From Paralichthys olivaceus (lineage: Eukaryota > Chordata > Actinopteri > Pleuronectiformes > Paralichthyidae), in assembly GCF_024713975.1 (NCBI RefSeq), contig NC_091096.1:8132001-8196000 (forward strand): a stretch of DNA of 64,000 nt. Direction: 5' to 3'. Of this stretch, positions 24,009-36,767 are shown in pieces (the stretch's first letter is position 1; every line of letters starts with the position of its first letter). The notes under the pieces are model-generated. The model ran no database searches. It saw nothing but the letters and a program-made list of their open reading frames with translations, and had not been told where the DNA came from. The position numbers and the translations under genes were made by a program.

Positions 24009-24575
24009 CACACACATATATCTATATCCGTATTTCTATAACACAGCATTACAATATTCTTTATTGTTTGCACTGATTTTACAAACAAGCTATAGCCTAT
24101 TCATTTTAATACTGTAGCAGACTTGCTCCAATTTGGTGTTTGAAATGGTTTCTTTTCCTTCACTCCACTGATTTTTCTCCCCGTGAATAACCGAGACAAA
24201 TTGTCTGCTCCCAAACTTCATTATCTGCCACATCTTCGAGAAAACACTTGAAAAGGTGAAATAGTTTCAGTAAGAAACTAACACAGATCTGTGCTGATCG
24301 AGGGTCAACCTCCAGTGAGGCAGAAGGAATGTACCACTGATAAATAAATACTTCATTTTAAACAGAAAAAGAAAAAAACAAAACAAAGAAAAAATGTAAA
24401 ACATTGTCTTCTTTAATTAGAGAAACAGAGTGATAACACCAGAACTAGGAGTGACAAACCACACAGTACCTTCAACTCGTATAGCTTTGAAAAGTTGGTA
24501 ATTTGAGGTTTTGGTAAACAGATTGCATCATGGTAAACACTGGCTGACGTCCGCCGGCTCAGGACATCGCTGCCG
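23386..24575 (-). other. AP3S1 3' untranslated region and short spacer
   Basis: The sequence downstream of the AP3S1 stop codon is AT-rich. On the minus strand, AATAAA signals occur at 24065-24060 and 23847-23842, giving possible transcript ends near 24040 or 23820. An AT/GT palindrome sits between them. No coding region is seen, and the span to the satellite at 23385 is otherwise plain. Confidence 0.5.
23976..24022. repeat. AT-rich palindrome (TATA/GTGT with inverted arms)
   Basis: A core of about eleven TA units is flanked by 'tatatgtgtg' on the left and 'cacacacatata' on the right, making a nearly perfect inverted repeat of about 45 bases. Such sequence can extrude a cruciform. In the AP3S1 transcript it would fall in or just after the 3' untranslated region. 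Confidence 0.85.
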
Positions 24576-27500
24576 CTATTTGAAGGAGGGTAAATTTGGC
24601 ACTTTTATGCTGATGTCACCAATGTTGATGTTTCTGGGCATTTCGGGGAGGTTCATGTTCTTTACAGCCGATACGGCACGAGCAGGCGCTCCTGCAATGC
24701 CGGCCTATACACACACAAACAAACACACACACACACACACACACACAAAAACACACACAAGGAGGTTTGATAAGATACAAATCAGTCAATTTAAAAAATA
24801 GAAACATGCTGTACACGACAACACATTGAACAGAGAACATTAGACTCACACAATGCTAAACAAAGTACTAGACAAAACAACAGTCACTTGTTGACACAAT
24901 GCAAAAGCACTAACAGCTACTGGGACAGACATCATGTGCAAATGTACATTCAGATGCCTTCATAGCCTCATACACGCATGCAGTATTTGTTTCTAGAATG
25001 ATTTACATCACAACCAGAGCCAATTATGAATCAACTGTGAGGACATTCTGTACTGGGCCATTCACTAGTAGTTTTTTTTTTTTTTTTTTTTTTCATGTAC
25101 TGAGCAGTACTGAACATTCATCGAATGGACAAAAGGCAGCATTGCTTGGAAAGTGAACCCACCGGACTCTTGAGGACCGATAAGGGTAAAAATGCAAGGA
25201 GAGAACTGGTAAAGCAGAAAAAAATGGAGCTGGATATGAAGGCGGAAATGATGTTTGGATAGATAGGTGTGTACAGAACGTGTGCGTCAAATTTAATTAA
25301 AAAAAGAATCAAATTAAACATCATGTAAGCTTTGGCCACGATAATACAGGTGATACTGTACCTGTAGTCAGTGGGATTACTTCAGGGAAGACTACGCATG
25401 ACTGTTGCTGACATTTTCTGTCTAAATACATATTTATAAATAGAGGAACAAGAACATGGTGCTATTGACTCTTCTATATTGTTGCCTATTGATGACATAG
25501 GGAGGTTATATGCCTAGTTGTGCTAAACTACCATGGGAGATCTATTCTCAGGGACAGAGGAGGAACCTCACTCTAACACAATGAATCTCAATGTGGAGCT
25601 GTATCAAAACAATTTAGGGTCTTAAGTTAAGAAAAAAATCAAATAAAGCAAACTGAGTAGGTGTTTTGGTGTTTTACGACTCAAGGTGAGAGCAGACATT
25701 TGAGAATCACTGTGGTTAGAGAACCCCCGACTGAATCTTTAGGAGACAGACCCAAAAATGACCAAGAGACTTAAAAGCTACGCATTCTTCCCCCTTTTCT
25801 CTGGAACATGTTCAAATCACCTTGTGAATCATTTAGTGATGTGACACAGTCCGAGTGCGTCTGGAATGTAGATTTATCCACTCCACTTATTTTCACAGGA
25901 TATTTTCAATGAACCAATTGTCTAATGGACATTCCTCCCTCTGCCAAGAATGAAGGAGACTCGCACTGGACGGAAGACGACCGTGTCCTTAACATGGAGG
26001 AATGCTGATCCAGCACATGGGCCTAGTCTTTGGTGAGGCAGAGTCACAGCGGGGCCACCTAGAGGCCGACTGTGCCGGTCCATTATAGTGGGGTTTTTAA
26101 TGAAATACTGGGTGACTCATACGTACAGAAATAGTAACACCAGCTGCGTAACACAGTGGTTTGACTTTCTGTGCAAGTCAGGGAGTCTTTTAAATATTGA
26201 GCAGCACCCAAGCTCTCGTCTGTGAAACATCAGTGAGAGAGAATCACAGGATAAAAGCTGTAGAGGTTTATTTTTATCGTGGGTTTACGTCACGTTAGGC
26301 GTGGTTTAGAGAGTTTGATATAAAGGGAATAGTTTCACAATTTGGGAAATAAGCTTTGCTGCTAGAGTTAAGACTTAATATTAATACTGCAAAAATATGC
26401 AGCATGAGACAGCATGAGACAGCAGCCAGTTAGCTCTTCTTAAAGTCTCTGCAGAGAAACTGTTAGCACCTGTATAACTAATATAACCAGAATGTTCAAT
26501 CTCTGCAAAAAGTGTTAAAGCAATTCACTGTTTTATGAGGTGTTCCGTTCCAGAGCAGTTCTACTAAGCTGGGACCAGTAACTACATGGATTCTCCACTG
26601 GGCCAAGAAATTATCAGACACATAACCTGTAAAACAGGAAAATTGCCTTTGAGCTAAACAAATGAGATGAACCCTCTTTATTACTGAGATTAACAGGAGC
26701 AAATTAGCAGATCATGTTGCTGTTTGACAGAGTCAGACCAGATGTTTCCCCCTGTTTACAGTCCTCATGCTAAACCAAGACATCCAGCTGCTAGCTCCAG
26801 ATACAGATGTTCTTGTGCAACGCTTGAAAGGAAAGCAAATCAGGGAATATCCCAAAATGTTGAACTATTCCTTTAATACAGAATTTTAACATTTCTGATT
26901 AGATGAAGAGAACCCAAAAACTGTAACAATCGTATTAGCTCGCAAATTATTTATTTATCTGATCATTAGCAAGATTACAGCAAATGTGAAATTTGGTGGA
27001 AGGATGTGGTAGAGGCCGATTCAGATCATTAGTCAGATCCACTTTACTTTTCACAAGATAGGATGTATTCTTTCATAAATGTCTGTGTATTCTAATTCAT
27101 GGATCTTGATGAAAAAAATCAGGCATATTTAGGGGGCTGATATTTTTGAGTGTGTGCAATTTGGGGCAAATTCCCCCCAAATAAATCTGGATCTAGGGAA
27201 CTTAAAAGAGTATCATTCTAATTTCTTTTTTATTCTAATCCTATAATTTCCACAGTTTAAGAAATGTCTAAAACAGAAGAATCTGTAGCGACTCTCACCT
27301 GTTAGGTTTACACACCTCACTGTCAGGTCTTTGTATTATCCTGTCCACCTCGTGGAAACTCACTACAGCGATTACATCATGTCACTAGTTAAGAAGTGAA
27401 ATGGCACATTTTTGGGTCTGCCAAGAAAGATTCCTTGCATATGTTAGTGACGTCAGTTTACTGTTACATGGAGCGCCATGTGAAGAGACTATGGGGGGGG

Positions 27501-30500
27501 AGTAAACTTCGGTTAAGGTTACAGCACTGGGTTGTAAATTTAGCAGTACCTGTGTCTACCTGTCCTGCCTGGTAGACTGAAAGATAAACGTCTGTAAAGA
27601 GAGAGAAGAATGGAAAGAACTAGACAGGGTCAGGAAAAAAGAGGAATGAGGAATGTTAAAGCAGATTAAAAGGAATTACAGTTTATCTCCACAGAAAAAA
27701 AGTGATAGGACCTATCATGGACCACATCTGGAAAAGTCAATCGTAAGCATCTCCAGAATTAGCAAAGAATAAAGATACGAGTTAAGAAGTATTAGTTTGA
27801 TGAAAAAACACTGATGCCACTTAATCAGTCGTTGCCAGATTGGAAGAAGAACAGCTCGCTCCTTGTTCCCCAGACACTGCGCTATAAATGAACAGTGTCA
27901 TTCTGAATTAGCATCAGTGTGAAAAACACACTGTGGTCGAGGGTAGGTCCAAGAGGGAAGAGACAGAGCCGCTCTGATGATTGTAGAACAGTAAAAGACT
28001 CTGCTTACAGAATATCAATCCAGAGGAAAGACTCTGTCTGGTATAAAACACACAATGCAGCTCAGAGGTTTAAAAAGGTGCATGAAGTTCACACTCAAAC
28101 TTTTACAATTCAAATATCAGAGCACACAATTAATGTCAATCTAATAATTTAACCCTTCACTGGAAAACACAACAATTTTGTGACCGTCTGTCATTGCAAA
28201 ATCAAAAAATGCCTCCCCATAAACATTGCCTCAGTGTTTATCACTGCAGCAAAAGGTCATTTGAAGAACAAAACCAAATCATTGGTGCAGTTATGTTTTA
28301 GGAGCATGGAGGCTAAAAAAATCGACACACAATACGAAAACAGAAATGATTTCATGGAATTGTCTCTGGCTGTCGGATTAGAAACTTTACTGATGAGTAA
28401 ATGAATGTTTATCTGCTGGCAGAAGCAGCATGGAAAGCAAAGCAATGTCCCTGCACAGAGCAAAAGTCTCATCAAGGACACTGACTTAAAGATGTTTACA
28501 GAGCACATTAAGAAAGCAGTTACTTCAACATGGACAGTGTTTAAAACTCACATTCTCCTCTAACATGATGAGCAAGTAAAAAAACACCCACTTGTCAAAT
28601 TTAGAGGATATGAGAGAATCTATGGTCGCAGATTTTGAAGATGCATTGAACAATGGTACGGTTAAGTCTAGTAATGACAAAAGTGATGACTGTTTTGGTT
28701 TTTTTAATACAGGAGAGAACATGTTGAGCCTTGGTCTGCTTTGAGAGCAGTGCAGCAACAAGAGAAGAGGCCGGAGAGAAGGAGCACAAACACTCAAGAG
28801 AAGGTTGGGAGCATCCACAAGTTCACTGGAGAGTGGCATGCAGGGTGCAGCATACACACATGCCTGCATACTAGATACAATACCTCAGAGAGTATGGAGG
28901 TAAAGTCATACAGATACATTGAACAGGCGGGGTCACGCTTACCTCAGACTTCTCCATCTTGTTCTGAGCATCCACCTGCATGATGATTTCATTCATGTTG
29001 GTCTCCAGGACCATCCCGCCCATCACCATCTCTGCCAGGATGTTGTGGACCTAAAAGATATACATACAGTTTGTTTTCTTCAGTGTGTCTGAACGTAAGA
29101 ACAAAAACATTTAATAAGTAAGTTATATAAAGTATTTCAGTGTTTATCAATGTGCAGTATTTGTCTAAAGCCTTATCTATTATAGTTTATTATATTATCT
29201 ATTAGCAGCTCCTGCACCATCCTCCACTTATGGGAGCCCACTGATGACAAGTTAACAGTAGGGCTGCAACAAATGTTTTCTTTTATAGGGAATAATCTGC
29301 CCATCATTTTTTTCATTAATATTTTCCCAGAAATGCATTGAAAGAAAATAGCTCGAGCCAAGATATTTAGCACTTCTTATTTAAAGAGTAATAATTAAGC
29401 AGTGTTTAATACTTGTTTAGTCATTTTCTGTGCATCTACTAATCTATTCATCATTTCATCATCTCAGCTCTTTGTTGTAGCATGAGGTACAGTTGTTTTT
29501 TAAGAAGCAGCCTATAACAACAAAAGAAATGGCACCACAATATGAGGTAAAAACGGTTCGGACAGAATATTACAATCCATCTGATTTCTATAAAAAAAAT
29601 CTAAAGTTCAAATAATATATATATATATCATCATTACAGAGAGATGAACTGATTCACAAGTATTTGTACCTTATCTACGTGGAAAATTAAGTCAAGCTCA
29701 CAGACGTTCTCAAAGCATTTGTCCAACGTCTCCACAAATACCTGAAAACAGAAGCGTCAGTGATCTTTTGAGACAGAATTCAAACGGACTGTGACATGTA
29801 TGTAAATAGAGTACGTAAATAGACACTGTGACTTCATCGGCTGTTACCTGGATTAAGTCTAAAATTCCTAGTTCACTCTCTGAGGAGTCCACACAGAACA
29901 CAAAGTACAGCGTGGCGTAATGTCTGTAGATCAGCTTGTAGTCTGATCCTCCGATCAACCTGAGAACAGGGAACAAGGAGACATTACGCTTTAACATTAT
30001 TCCTGATCGAAGAATCCCTTCTACACTGAATAATTGGCACACAAGTGGAGTTCAGAAATACACAGAGGATGTTACTCTCTGCCCCCGAGCGTGATCTGGC
30101 ATTTGACATTTCAGTTAAAGACAACACAGAAGCACAGGGAGAGAAACAACAGGATGGGAGGGAGGTAGTACAAACACTGGTTCACCAGGTTAGGTAAGAC
30201 CGAGAGAGAGGCTTGAGCCACAGGAAATGTTGTAAACCCTCTTGATCATGTGCAGTCTGGTACTCTAAAGTTGGCTTAATGCTAAATGTACAGTGTGGTA
30301 TAATATATCATAACCATTTGGCTTTGGTTTCACACAGTTTGAGGAGATGAGACGTGAAAAAACAAAAGATGGAATGCAAACGGTGGAGTTTCCCGATGTA
30401 AAACAACACCAAGTTCCTCATTCATGAATGATAAATGATCTGCAAACACTGTTACTATTGACTGACGTTCACAAAGCCCTCTGAGCTTTCTTTAATGGGG

Positions 30501-33500
30501 CGAAATTAATTCCTGTTATGTTTCCTTCCACTGAGTTAAAGTCACTCGCTGATGCATCAGGGCCTCGTCACTTACAGTCCTCCTTCTAGGAAATTACAGA
30601 CGTTCTCGTCTCTTTTCGAGACCAGGTGGAATGTTTCCCTGATGATCTGTTGCTCTGTGTCTTCACTCTGCAGGAGGAACGAGAAACAGGAAATTAGAAC
30701 AAACACAAGATGGTAAATAATGTGCTGTTTGTGCACTTAATTGCTTCCAGTGAGCTGTTTCGTTCGGTTGGCAGGTAAATGAATGGTTCCTCTCGCCTCT
30801 GTTTCCCTCAAACACATGTAGGGGGGAAAAAAACTACAGGATTTATATACCTACCATTTCCTTTTTCATATTCAAACATAAACTGGTGCCCACAGGCAAT
30901 GCAGCCAATGATTTCATTGTGCAAACCGAATCAAGGTCGGCTAATCACATTGTTTGCAAATGGATGAGATTGTGTTTAAACCCTCAAACATCCTCAGGCC
31001 TGTTTGAGGAACTAAAAGGCTTAAAGAGTGGATGCACATTTAAAGATTGTCTGAGCTAACAGGAGGTAAAGTCTCCTGCATAAGGTCGATTTAAGAGATG
31101 AGACTGTAATGTAATCTGAAAACATATGATCTCATTTGGTTTTTCATTTAAACTGGTGGTGAATATGTTTGTGTGCAGCTCTAACACTGAGGCTGCTTCA
31201 CCACAGGGTGCTAATGTCCTCGCAGGGTCCACAGCAGGTCAGCGAGCACGAGGAGAGAAGAGGGTGTCCAGTACACGGCTGGCTGCGAGGCTGAATCGGT
31301 CATGTGACTTGCAGCACGGGACCAGCAGGGTTACTGTACTCACAGTTTAATGATACAGTGCTTTTCCTCTAATTTCTTGATCTTTTAAACTTGTCTGCGG
31401 GTTTTATTGCTTCATCCTCTGAACCTGAGTTTGTTTTCGATAAAGGTCACTGACCTACTTCACATGCCACACCTTTCTCTCCCCCAGTGTTCCCCATCGT
31501 ATCATCACTGTTAACTGTGACTGAACTTGAACTCTAAGCAGATTTGAAGTGTTTATTATTTTACTGTATTCCTTCACAACTCCTTACATGAGACATTTTA
31601 TATTATTAAAGCTGTGGTTAACAACAATACACCAGCCTTTACTCACAGGTCTCCACAGGAGGAGGTACACTTATAGAACTCTACAGCCCGACAGTTCATC
31701 AAGAAATTGCCGATTTCTTTAGGCTGATTTATCTGAAATTTTTCCTCCTCAGTATCGACATTGACACTCAAAGATCCATGTTGGTTTGGCTTTACTACGT
31801 ATACAGATTACACATATTAAATAGGGCAAGGGTAAAGTGTAACCTCCACATGTGAAATAGCTTTATTGTGAAGGTTGTAGCACAGAGATCTGCAGCTCTA
31901 ATTTCCTGCATATTTTAGCGCAAAGGACATTTGTAGCTGTGAAACTGCAGAATCACAAACTCACACACAAATACAGGCCTTGGTGTTAAAACATCAACAC
32001 ACAGATGTTCTCCTCCACGGCTTCTGAGTGAAAATTGATGGTGCATCAATTTCTGCGATGCGAGTTTGTGTGCGTCCATATTTCACCCTCCTCTCTCCGA
32101 CAAGTCTCGCTTAGATTGGACAGATGCTTTGGCTTTATGTCTCAACCTCACAACGCAACAAACTGCATGACAAAAAGACACATCATGTAGACAGCACTCA
32201 CCGAGGCTCTGACTTAACAGCAAATAACTTAAATAAACTGAATGCTGAGTAAGGGAGATGTGTGAAATATTACGTCTTGTTGCCAGACAGTAATCTTACA
32301 CCTCAGCTTTTAAGACAGCAGATGGTGTCTACATAGTCGATACATAATCCAGTCAATTCCAGTTTATCCTCCTGAAACGCATACATGTTCATCTCGTCTC
32401 CAGATTAGACAACATGGAGGACGATGCGCTGCACTTCACTGAAGCTGCAACTAGGGCTGGTTTAATTATTGATTCAACTGCCGGTTTCTCTCTTGGATAC
32501 TGGCTCTTGATCAATAAAATGTCAGAAAATGAAAAAAAAACAAAAACTAATTCCAGGTTGTGTCTGAAAAACAAATAGTCTGAAACCTGAAGATATCAAG
32601 CGTAACAGGAGAGGCTTTTTTACATCTTTACCGACGAGCAGGACTATAGAAAAAGAACTGACAGCAATTTTGATGAACCAATGAACCTAGAGGTAATGTT
32701 TTATGCCAAAATGGTGGATAATGTTGTTTTCAGTCTCCATAAGATGTTGATCGAATCCTCAAATCCAGGAAGTCTGTACTAGAGAAGGTTTCTAACAGTA
32801 ACCTGACACCTTCTGAGTTTTCACATCACCTGAAGGCTACCACAGGTTTCATGTGTGGAAGAGTGAGGTGAAGGGTATCAAGCTGCAAAATACAACATCA
32901 CCACTAGATGTCACTAAATTCTACACACTGACGCTTTAAGGGAGGGTGTTCGATTGGGTTCTAGGTAAGGCCCCCCCCCCCCCCAGGTCCCTTTTGTGTG
33001 TAGAGGGCCCCCAAAAGACTCCTGCGTGGCTGTAGCAGAGAATTAGGCCGCCTGGCTGTTGTGGGAGCCAACCTTGAGATATAAATCCAATTATGAGAAC
33101 AAGCCAACACAGCACGTCCAGCAAAGAATATTACATAAGCTGTCATCTCCCACTGCACCTCCTTCACTTGACTCCTCCTGGAGCAGCAGGTAGTGTCCCT
33201 GTGGCTTCATGACAGCAAAGTGAACTGAGTGAGAAGTGAGCACGAGTCCATCACAAGGGCGTCACTGAAGTCATGTGACACAAACACAGGGTAAACTCAC
33301 TCACTCACTCCTTGTTCCTCCATCACCTCCTCCTCCTCTACCTCCTCCACAGCTGGACACCGACACTGGAGCCGAACTAAGCCGGACACGAGCGGCTCCG
33401 TGCAGGGGAGGGGGAAACGTGATCGCCTCGCACACGGTTAATAATTCAGCGGCTCACGCTGACATCTTATCCGACACAATGGGAGAAGTGGACCACAGCT

Positions 33501-33734
33501 CGCGGGGATGTTTTCTGATGGTTGCATCAGAAAACATGTGGAGGAAAAAGTGCTCCAGCAGGTTCACTGTGGCCCTGTCGAGGCGGAACACAAGGCTGCA
33601 TCCCTGGGGGGAGTAAACAGACAGACACGGGGCTGTAGAAATAATAAAAACGCCAGGGTACTCACGTAGTGCTCGTAGAATTTGGACAGCCGTGGTTTGC
33701 CATGGTTGTTGAATATTAAAATGGCTTTAATCAT
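24576..33734 (-). CDS. ap3s1: AP-3 complex subunit sigma-1 (sigma-3A adaptin)
   Basis: AP3S1 is the small subunit of the AP-3 adaptor, which sorts cargo from endosomes to lysosomes and lysosome-related organelles such as pigment granules. Minus-strand coding exons are 33734-33666, 30667-30576, 29959-29848, 29741-29670, 29050-28943 and 24704-24576 (TAG). They sum to 193 codons, the length of human AP3S1, with all phases consistent. The protein starts MIKAILIFNNHGKPRL. It carries the clathrin-adaptor small-chain signature LIYRHYATLYF (residues 63-73) within the longin-like domain, and ends KVPNLPSFK. The start MIKAIL and the C terminus fit AP3S1 and not its paralogue AP3S2, and linkage to COMMD10 and CDO1 agrees. 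Intron 5 is 4.2 kb and repeat-rich. The exon 6 acceptor follows a GT microsatellite. Confidence 0.97.
24709..24760. repeat. (CA)n microsatellite at AP3S1 exon 6 acceptor
   Basis: CA repeat with AAAC interruptions. On the AP3S1 sense strand it is a GT-rich tract ending in 'gtgtgtatag' immediately before exon 6, so it occupies the position of the polypyrimidine tract. Confidence 0.9.
25072..25093. repeat. T22 homopolymer
   Basis: Uninterrupted run of 22 T. On the AP3S1 sense strand it is an A run, which could be the relic tail of a retrotransposed insertion, though no flanking element was recognised. Confidence 0.95.
26323..26875. mobile_element. Near-complete non-autonomous DNA transposon (MITE)
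   Basis: The left end 'aaagggaatagtttcacaat' (26323-26342) and the right end (about 26847-26875, with 'cccaaaatgttgaactattc' at 26851-26870) are inverted repeats with a few differences. TA-containing bases flank both ends. Inside are phrases typical of an abundant fish repeat: 'cagccagttagctc' on the left, 'gatgtttccccctgttt' and 'ctgctagctcc' on the right. At about 553 bases and with no transposase, it is a MITE-like element. The superfamily is not determined. Confidence 0.75.
26945..27210 (+). mobile_element. Interspersed repeat family A, copy 2
   Basis: Shares 'atttggtggaaggatgtgg' (26991-27009) and 'ggatcttgatgaaaaaaatc' (27101-27120) plus 'aggcatatttaggg' with copies at 4.8 and 45.5 kb. 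It is the best-preserved copy in the window and begins 70 bases after the MITE. Confidence 0.6.
29262..29345 (+). mobile_element. Left-end fragment of hAT-like element
   Basis: 'tagggctgcaacaaatgttt' is a good match to the typical left terminus, followed by a degenerate 'aataatctgcccatcatttt' region. The rest of the element is absent. Lies in AP3S1 intron 4. Confidence 0.5.
29960..30575 (-). other. AP3S1 intron 2
   Basis: This 616-base intron shows no recognisable exon or repeat. Intron 4 (29051-29669) is similar in size and holds only the hAT-like fragment and a short TA run near 29616. Confidence 0.85.
32450..32600 (+). mobile_element. hAT-like element fragment in AP3S1 intron 1
   Basis: Starts 'ctagggctggtttaattatt' and continues to 'caataaaatgtcagaaaatg', the same order of motifs as in intact copies of the family. 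The right half is missing. Confidence 0.45.
32700..32940 (+). mobile_element. Right part of another teleost MITE-like repeat
   Basis: The segment ends 'ccactagatgtcactaaatt' followed by 'ctacacactgacgctttaag'. This resembles the terminus of a common fish repeat ('cactagatgtcactaaatcctacacactg'). No matching inverted left end was found, so it is probably truncated. Confidence 0.45.
32971..32984. repeat. C14 homopolymer
   Basis: Run of 14 C flanked by G-rich sequence. Its length may be unreliable in the assembly. Confidence 0.9.
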
Positions 33735-36723
33735 GACTGTGTGGAGGCGGGGGACACACAGAGAGAGAGAGAGGATCCGTCAGCCCGGCTCTGCCTCACT
33801 CTCACCGGGACTCTGGGCTGTGTGATCCCGTCTCGATTCAACGTATCCCGGGATAGAAGTGGAGCTACGCGCCGCTACTCCTTCATGGTCTCTTTACGGA
33901 AATATTCCACGTCAGAGGACCAGTCATGCTCTTCTCCTCCTCTTCCTCCTCCTCCTCCTCCTCGTGCTCCTGCTACAGAGGCCGAGAGGGTCCAAACTTC
34001 CTCCGTCTGCAAAACACACAGCGGGAAAAACAAGTGGTTGTGTCTCTGATCATCCAGCCAGTGGATATTAAGATTATTAAAAATGTTAATACAACCATAC
34101 ATCTAAGTCTACATGTCTAATGCTCTGTTGTTTTTATTCATAAACTCAAATATTAAATATGATAGCAGTCCCTCATCCTGCTCTTTGTCTTATAGTGATG
34201 AGATTGAAAGAATCTGAATAATAGAATCAAATATGAATATATATGTGGACTATGATTACAACAAGACTGCTTGATATACAATACGTCTACTCACATATTC
34301 TACCATCACTGACATTAACTCCTCAATTCATTTGACATTGCTGCTTCATCTCTATCAGACATTTTCTTATGTATAAATAATTTAAACATCGACACACTAT
34401 GTCACAAACTGTGTCTTCTGATCAAAATACTGTTATTTTGTGAGTCGTTGTCTCTCCGATGGTTTTTCCCCATCAATAGTTTTTTTTACTCTCTACTCTT
34501 GTTGAGGACTGAGAAAAGAGGATGCTGCTGTTAACATGGCACATTTCCCCGCTACAAGATGATCATTTATTTTCTTATCTAACAATTAATTTTATTCCAG
34601 ATAAACAAGTATACAGCAGTAGAGTATGGAGGATTAATATTGATGAATGGATTCATATTTCATTTATACATATTTGTTATTCCTCTTTCTATGAAGGATT
34701 GAAATATCAAGTGAAGAATACTTTGTAGTAAGGCATATTTATCGATCTATCTATAGATTCATATATTCATTTGTAAAGAAATGTATTCATGCATATTTTT
34801 ATTGTACATTTCGGTGACACTCACACATACAGAAGTACACTGATATTCTTCATGAAATATGTGTATGAATTGCAGTTAACAGACAACACAGTGACTTTTT
34901 CCACAATAATCAAAAACATCCTTTGAAAAACACATATATACACATAAATAATATCAAGACCACTTCCCCTGACATTTAAAAAGTGTTGGTAGATTGCATG
35001 TGCACACTCAACTGATCTTCAGGATTCTATTCCATAGTGTGGTAAAGTTAAATAATAAGCATCTGGTAGATGAATACAATTTTCCTATTCCTCAGCCCCA
35101 GTATCTTTAATTATTGGTTGACTGTACATGTAAATTATCGGTTTCTCTGTCTCATGTACTGGCTTGATTTGTTTTCTTAGATTTAAAGTTTCAGCCACAA
35201 GATGGAGCAACAGTACATGTGGTGTTGATGATGTGGCAGCTCACAGGAAACTTGGCACTGCACCTGATGCAAAGAACATTCTCCACTCAGGAAACCTGAA
35301 AGCCTGAAAATCTTCCTGAGTCAGAGAGGATTTGTTTTGTCACAGAGACACATGATGTGGATCTCCGTCTCTGCTGACTAGTGACACTGACACAACTGAA
35401 CCTGATCCATTTCTGACAAGTGTGAAAAGTGAGCTGTTCCTCCCCGAGCAGTCTCCTGTTGATTCCCCTGTCCTCGAGCACGATATTGTGCTCACATCCG
35501 CACGTCAGAGCTCATATTTCAGAGCAACTTGCTCAACAGCATGCAAAGACAAACCATATGTAACCTATAACACCCTCAAACTGCTGGCTGACATTGTTGT
35601 TTTTCTCCACAGTGAGTCCTCCTCATTGAGTGGAGGACTGTCTGTGATTGATCTGTATAAATATCTGTGAATGTGTTGAGCTGATGAAAAGGATTTATGA
35701 TTTTGTTCAGTTGTGACAACTGGACGGGCTGACAAACAGCTGTGAGGACGTTCCCAGCAGGAGGATGGGGGATGTGATGTAAAAATCTCCATGTGTTTGA
35801 GTTTGTGTCTGAGCTGCAACATATTATCCCAATGTACCTCCTGTTGTTTGTGCTGAACTTTGTTGTTTTGAACACCGTGCTTTACCAGCGTATTGGAGAA
35901 TGTGTGAAACCACATTACAGATGAAAGTGAGCTAAACAAATCCTCAGTGATGACTCAGCTTAGGTTGCAGGATGAATAAAAGGAACCATTCTTTCCTCTG
36001 GACTTACATCTGGGCATGTGCACCGACACACACTCTTTGTGCAGCTCTCCTTGTAAGGACTTCGGATTCCCTTCCATTCATTGTGAACAGCTTAAACCAA
36101 CCTGACTGGAACCAAACTTCACACCACTGACCTTAACCTGGAGCTCGAGCTCTACTGGTCCTGAGAAGATCGGTCCTTTATTATAAAATATAGTTCAATG
36201 TATTTATGTATATCAGAGTAATTCTTTAATAACAATGGGTTGAATTACTTCTTTTCCACCACCATATCCACAAGACCTGCACATTTACTGTATGATCCAT
36301 CATTAGATTATTAGTATTTAAGTAAACCATTATAGAATGGTTAATTGAAGAATTCTCCCTTGATTCTGTCTTTTCATTTTTCATTTTTAAGGATTATACT
36401 TTCCCCTTTTTGGAACATATGGTTTTATACAGTATTCTGGGTTCTCATGTAGCATATGATTAGTACATCCACCCTGCCATGACTTCATGTCACCGAAACA
36501 GTGTTGGTTGAAGGTCTGAAAATAAACCCAAGAAAATAAGACGTTTGAAAAAAACATTCTTGATACCGTTCAATCTTTTTCATCCCTGTTTTTCTCACGT
36601 TGTTTTTGTTTTCGTCCAGCACCTTGAACTGTGTTGATGACTGTGTTTCTGAGGAGAGGGCCCACAAAGAGAGAGAGGCTGCTATTGTTGGAGGAATGCC
36701 TCAGAGAGAGAGAGAGGGAGGGG

Positions 36724-36767
<44 letters not shown>

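Larger units (their letters stand above)
24761..28942 (-). other. AP3S1 intron 5
   Basis: This 4.2-kb intron contains a T22 run (25072-25093), a near-complete inverted-terminal-repeat element (26323-26875) and a copy of repeat family A (26945-27210). The remainder, including open frames near 25.1 and 28.3-28.9 kb, shows no conserved coding sequence. Confidence 0.85.
30668..33665 (-). other. AP3S1 intron 1
   Basis: A 3-kb first intron. It contains degenerate repeat fragments near 32.45-32.94 kb and a C14 run at 32971-32984. A G/C-rich, CpG-containing segment near 33.35-33.6 kb next to the first exon probably belongs to the promoter region. An open plus-strand frame at 33275-33616 has no recognisable similarity. 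Confidence 0.8.

Noticed and set aside
33275..33616. 113-codon plus-strand open frame near the AP3S1 first exon
   Set aside because: Pro-rich start and G/C-rich promoter-type sequence, no recognised domain, antisense to AP3S1 intron 1.
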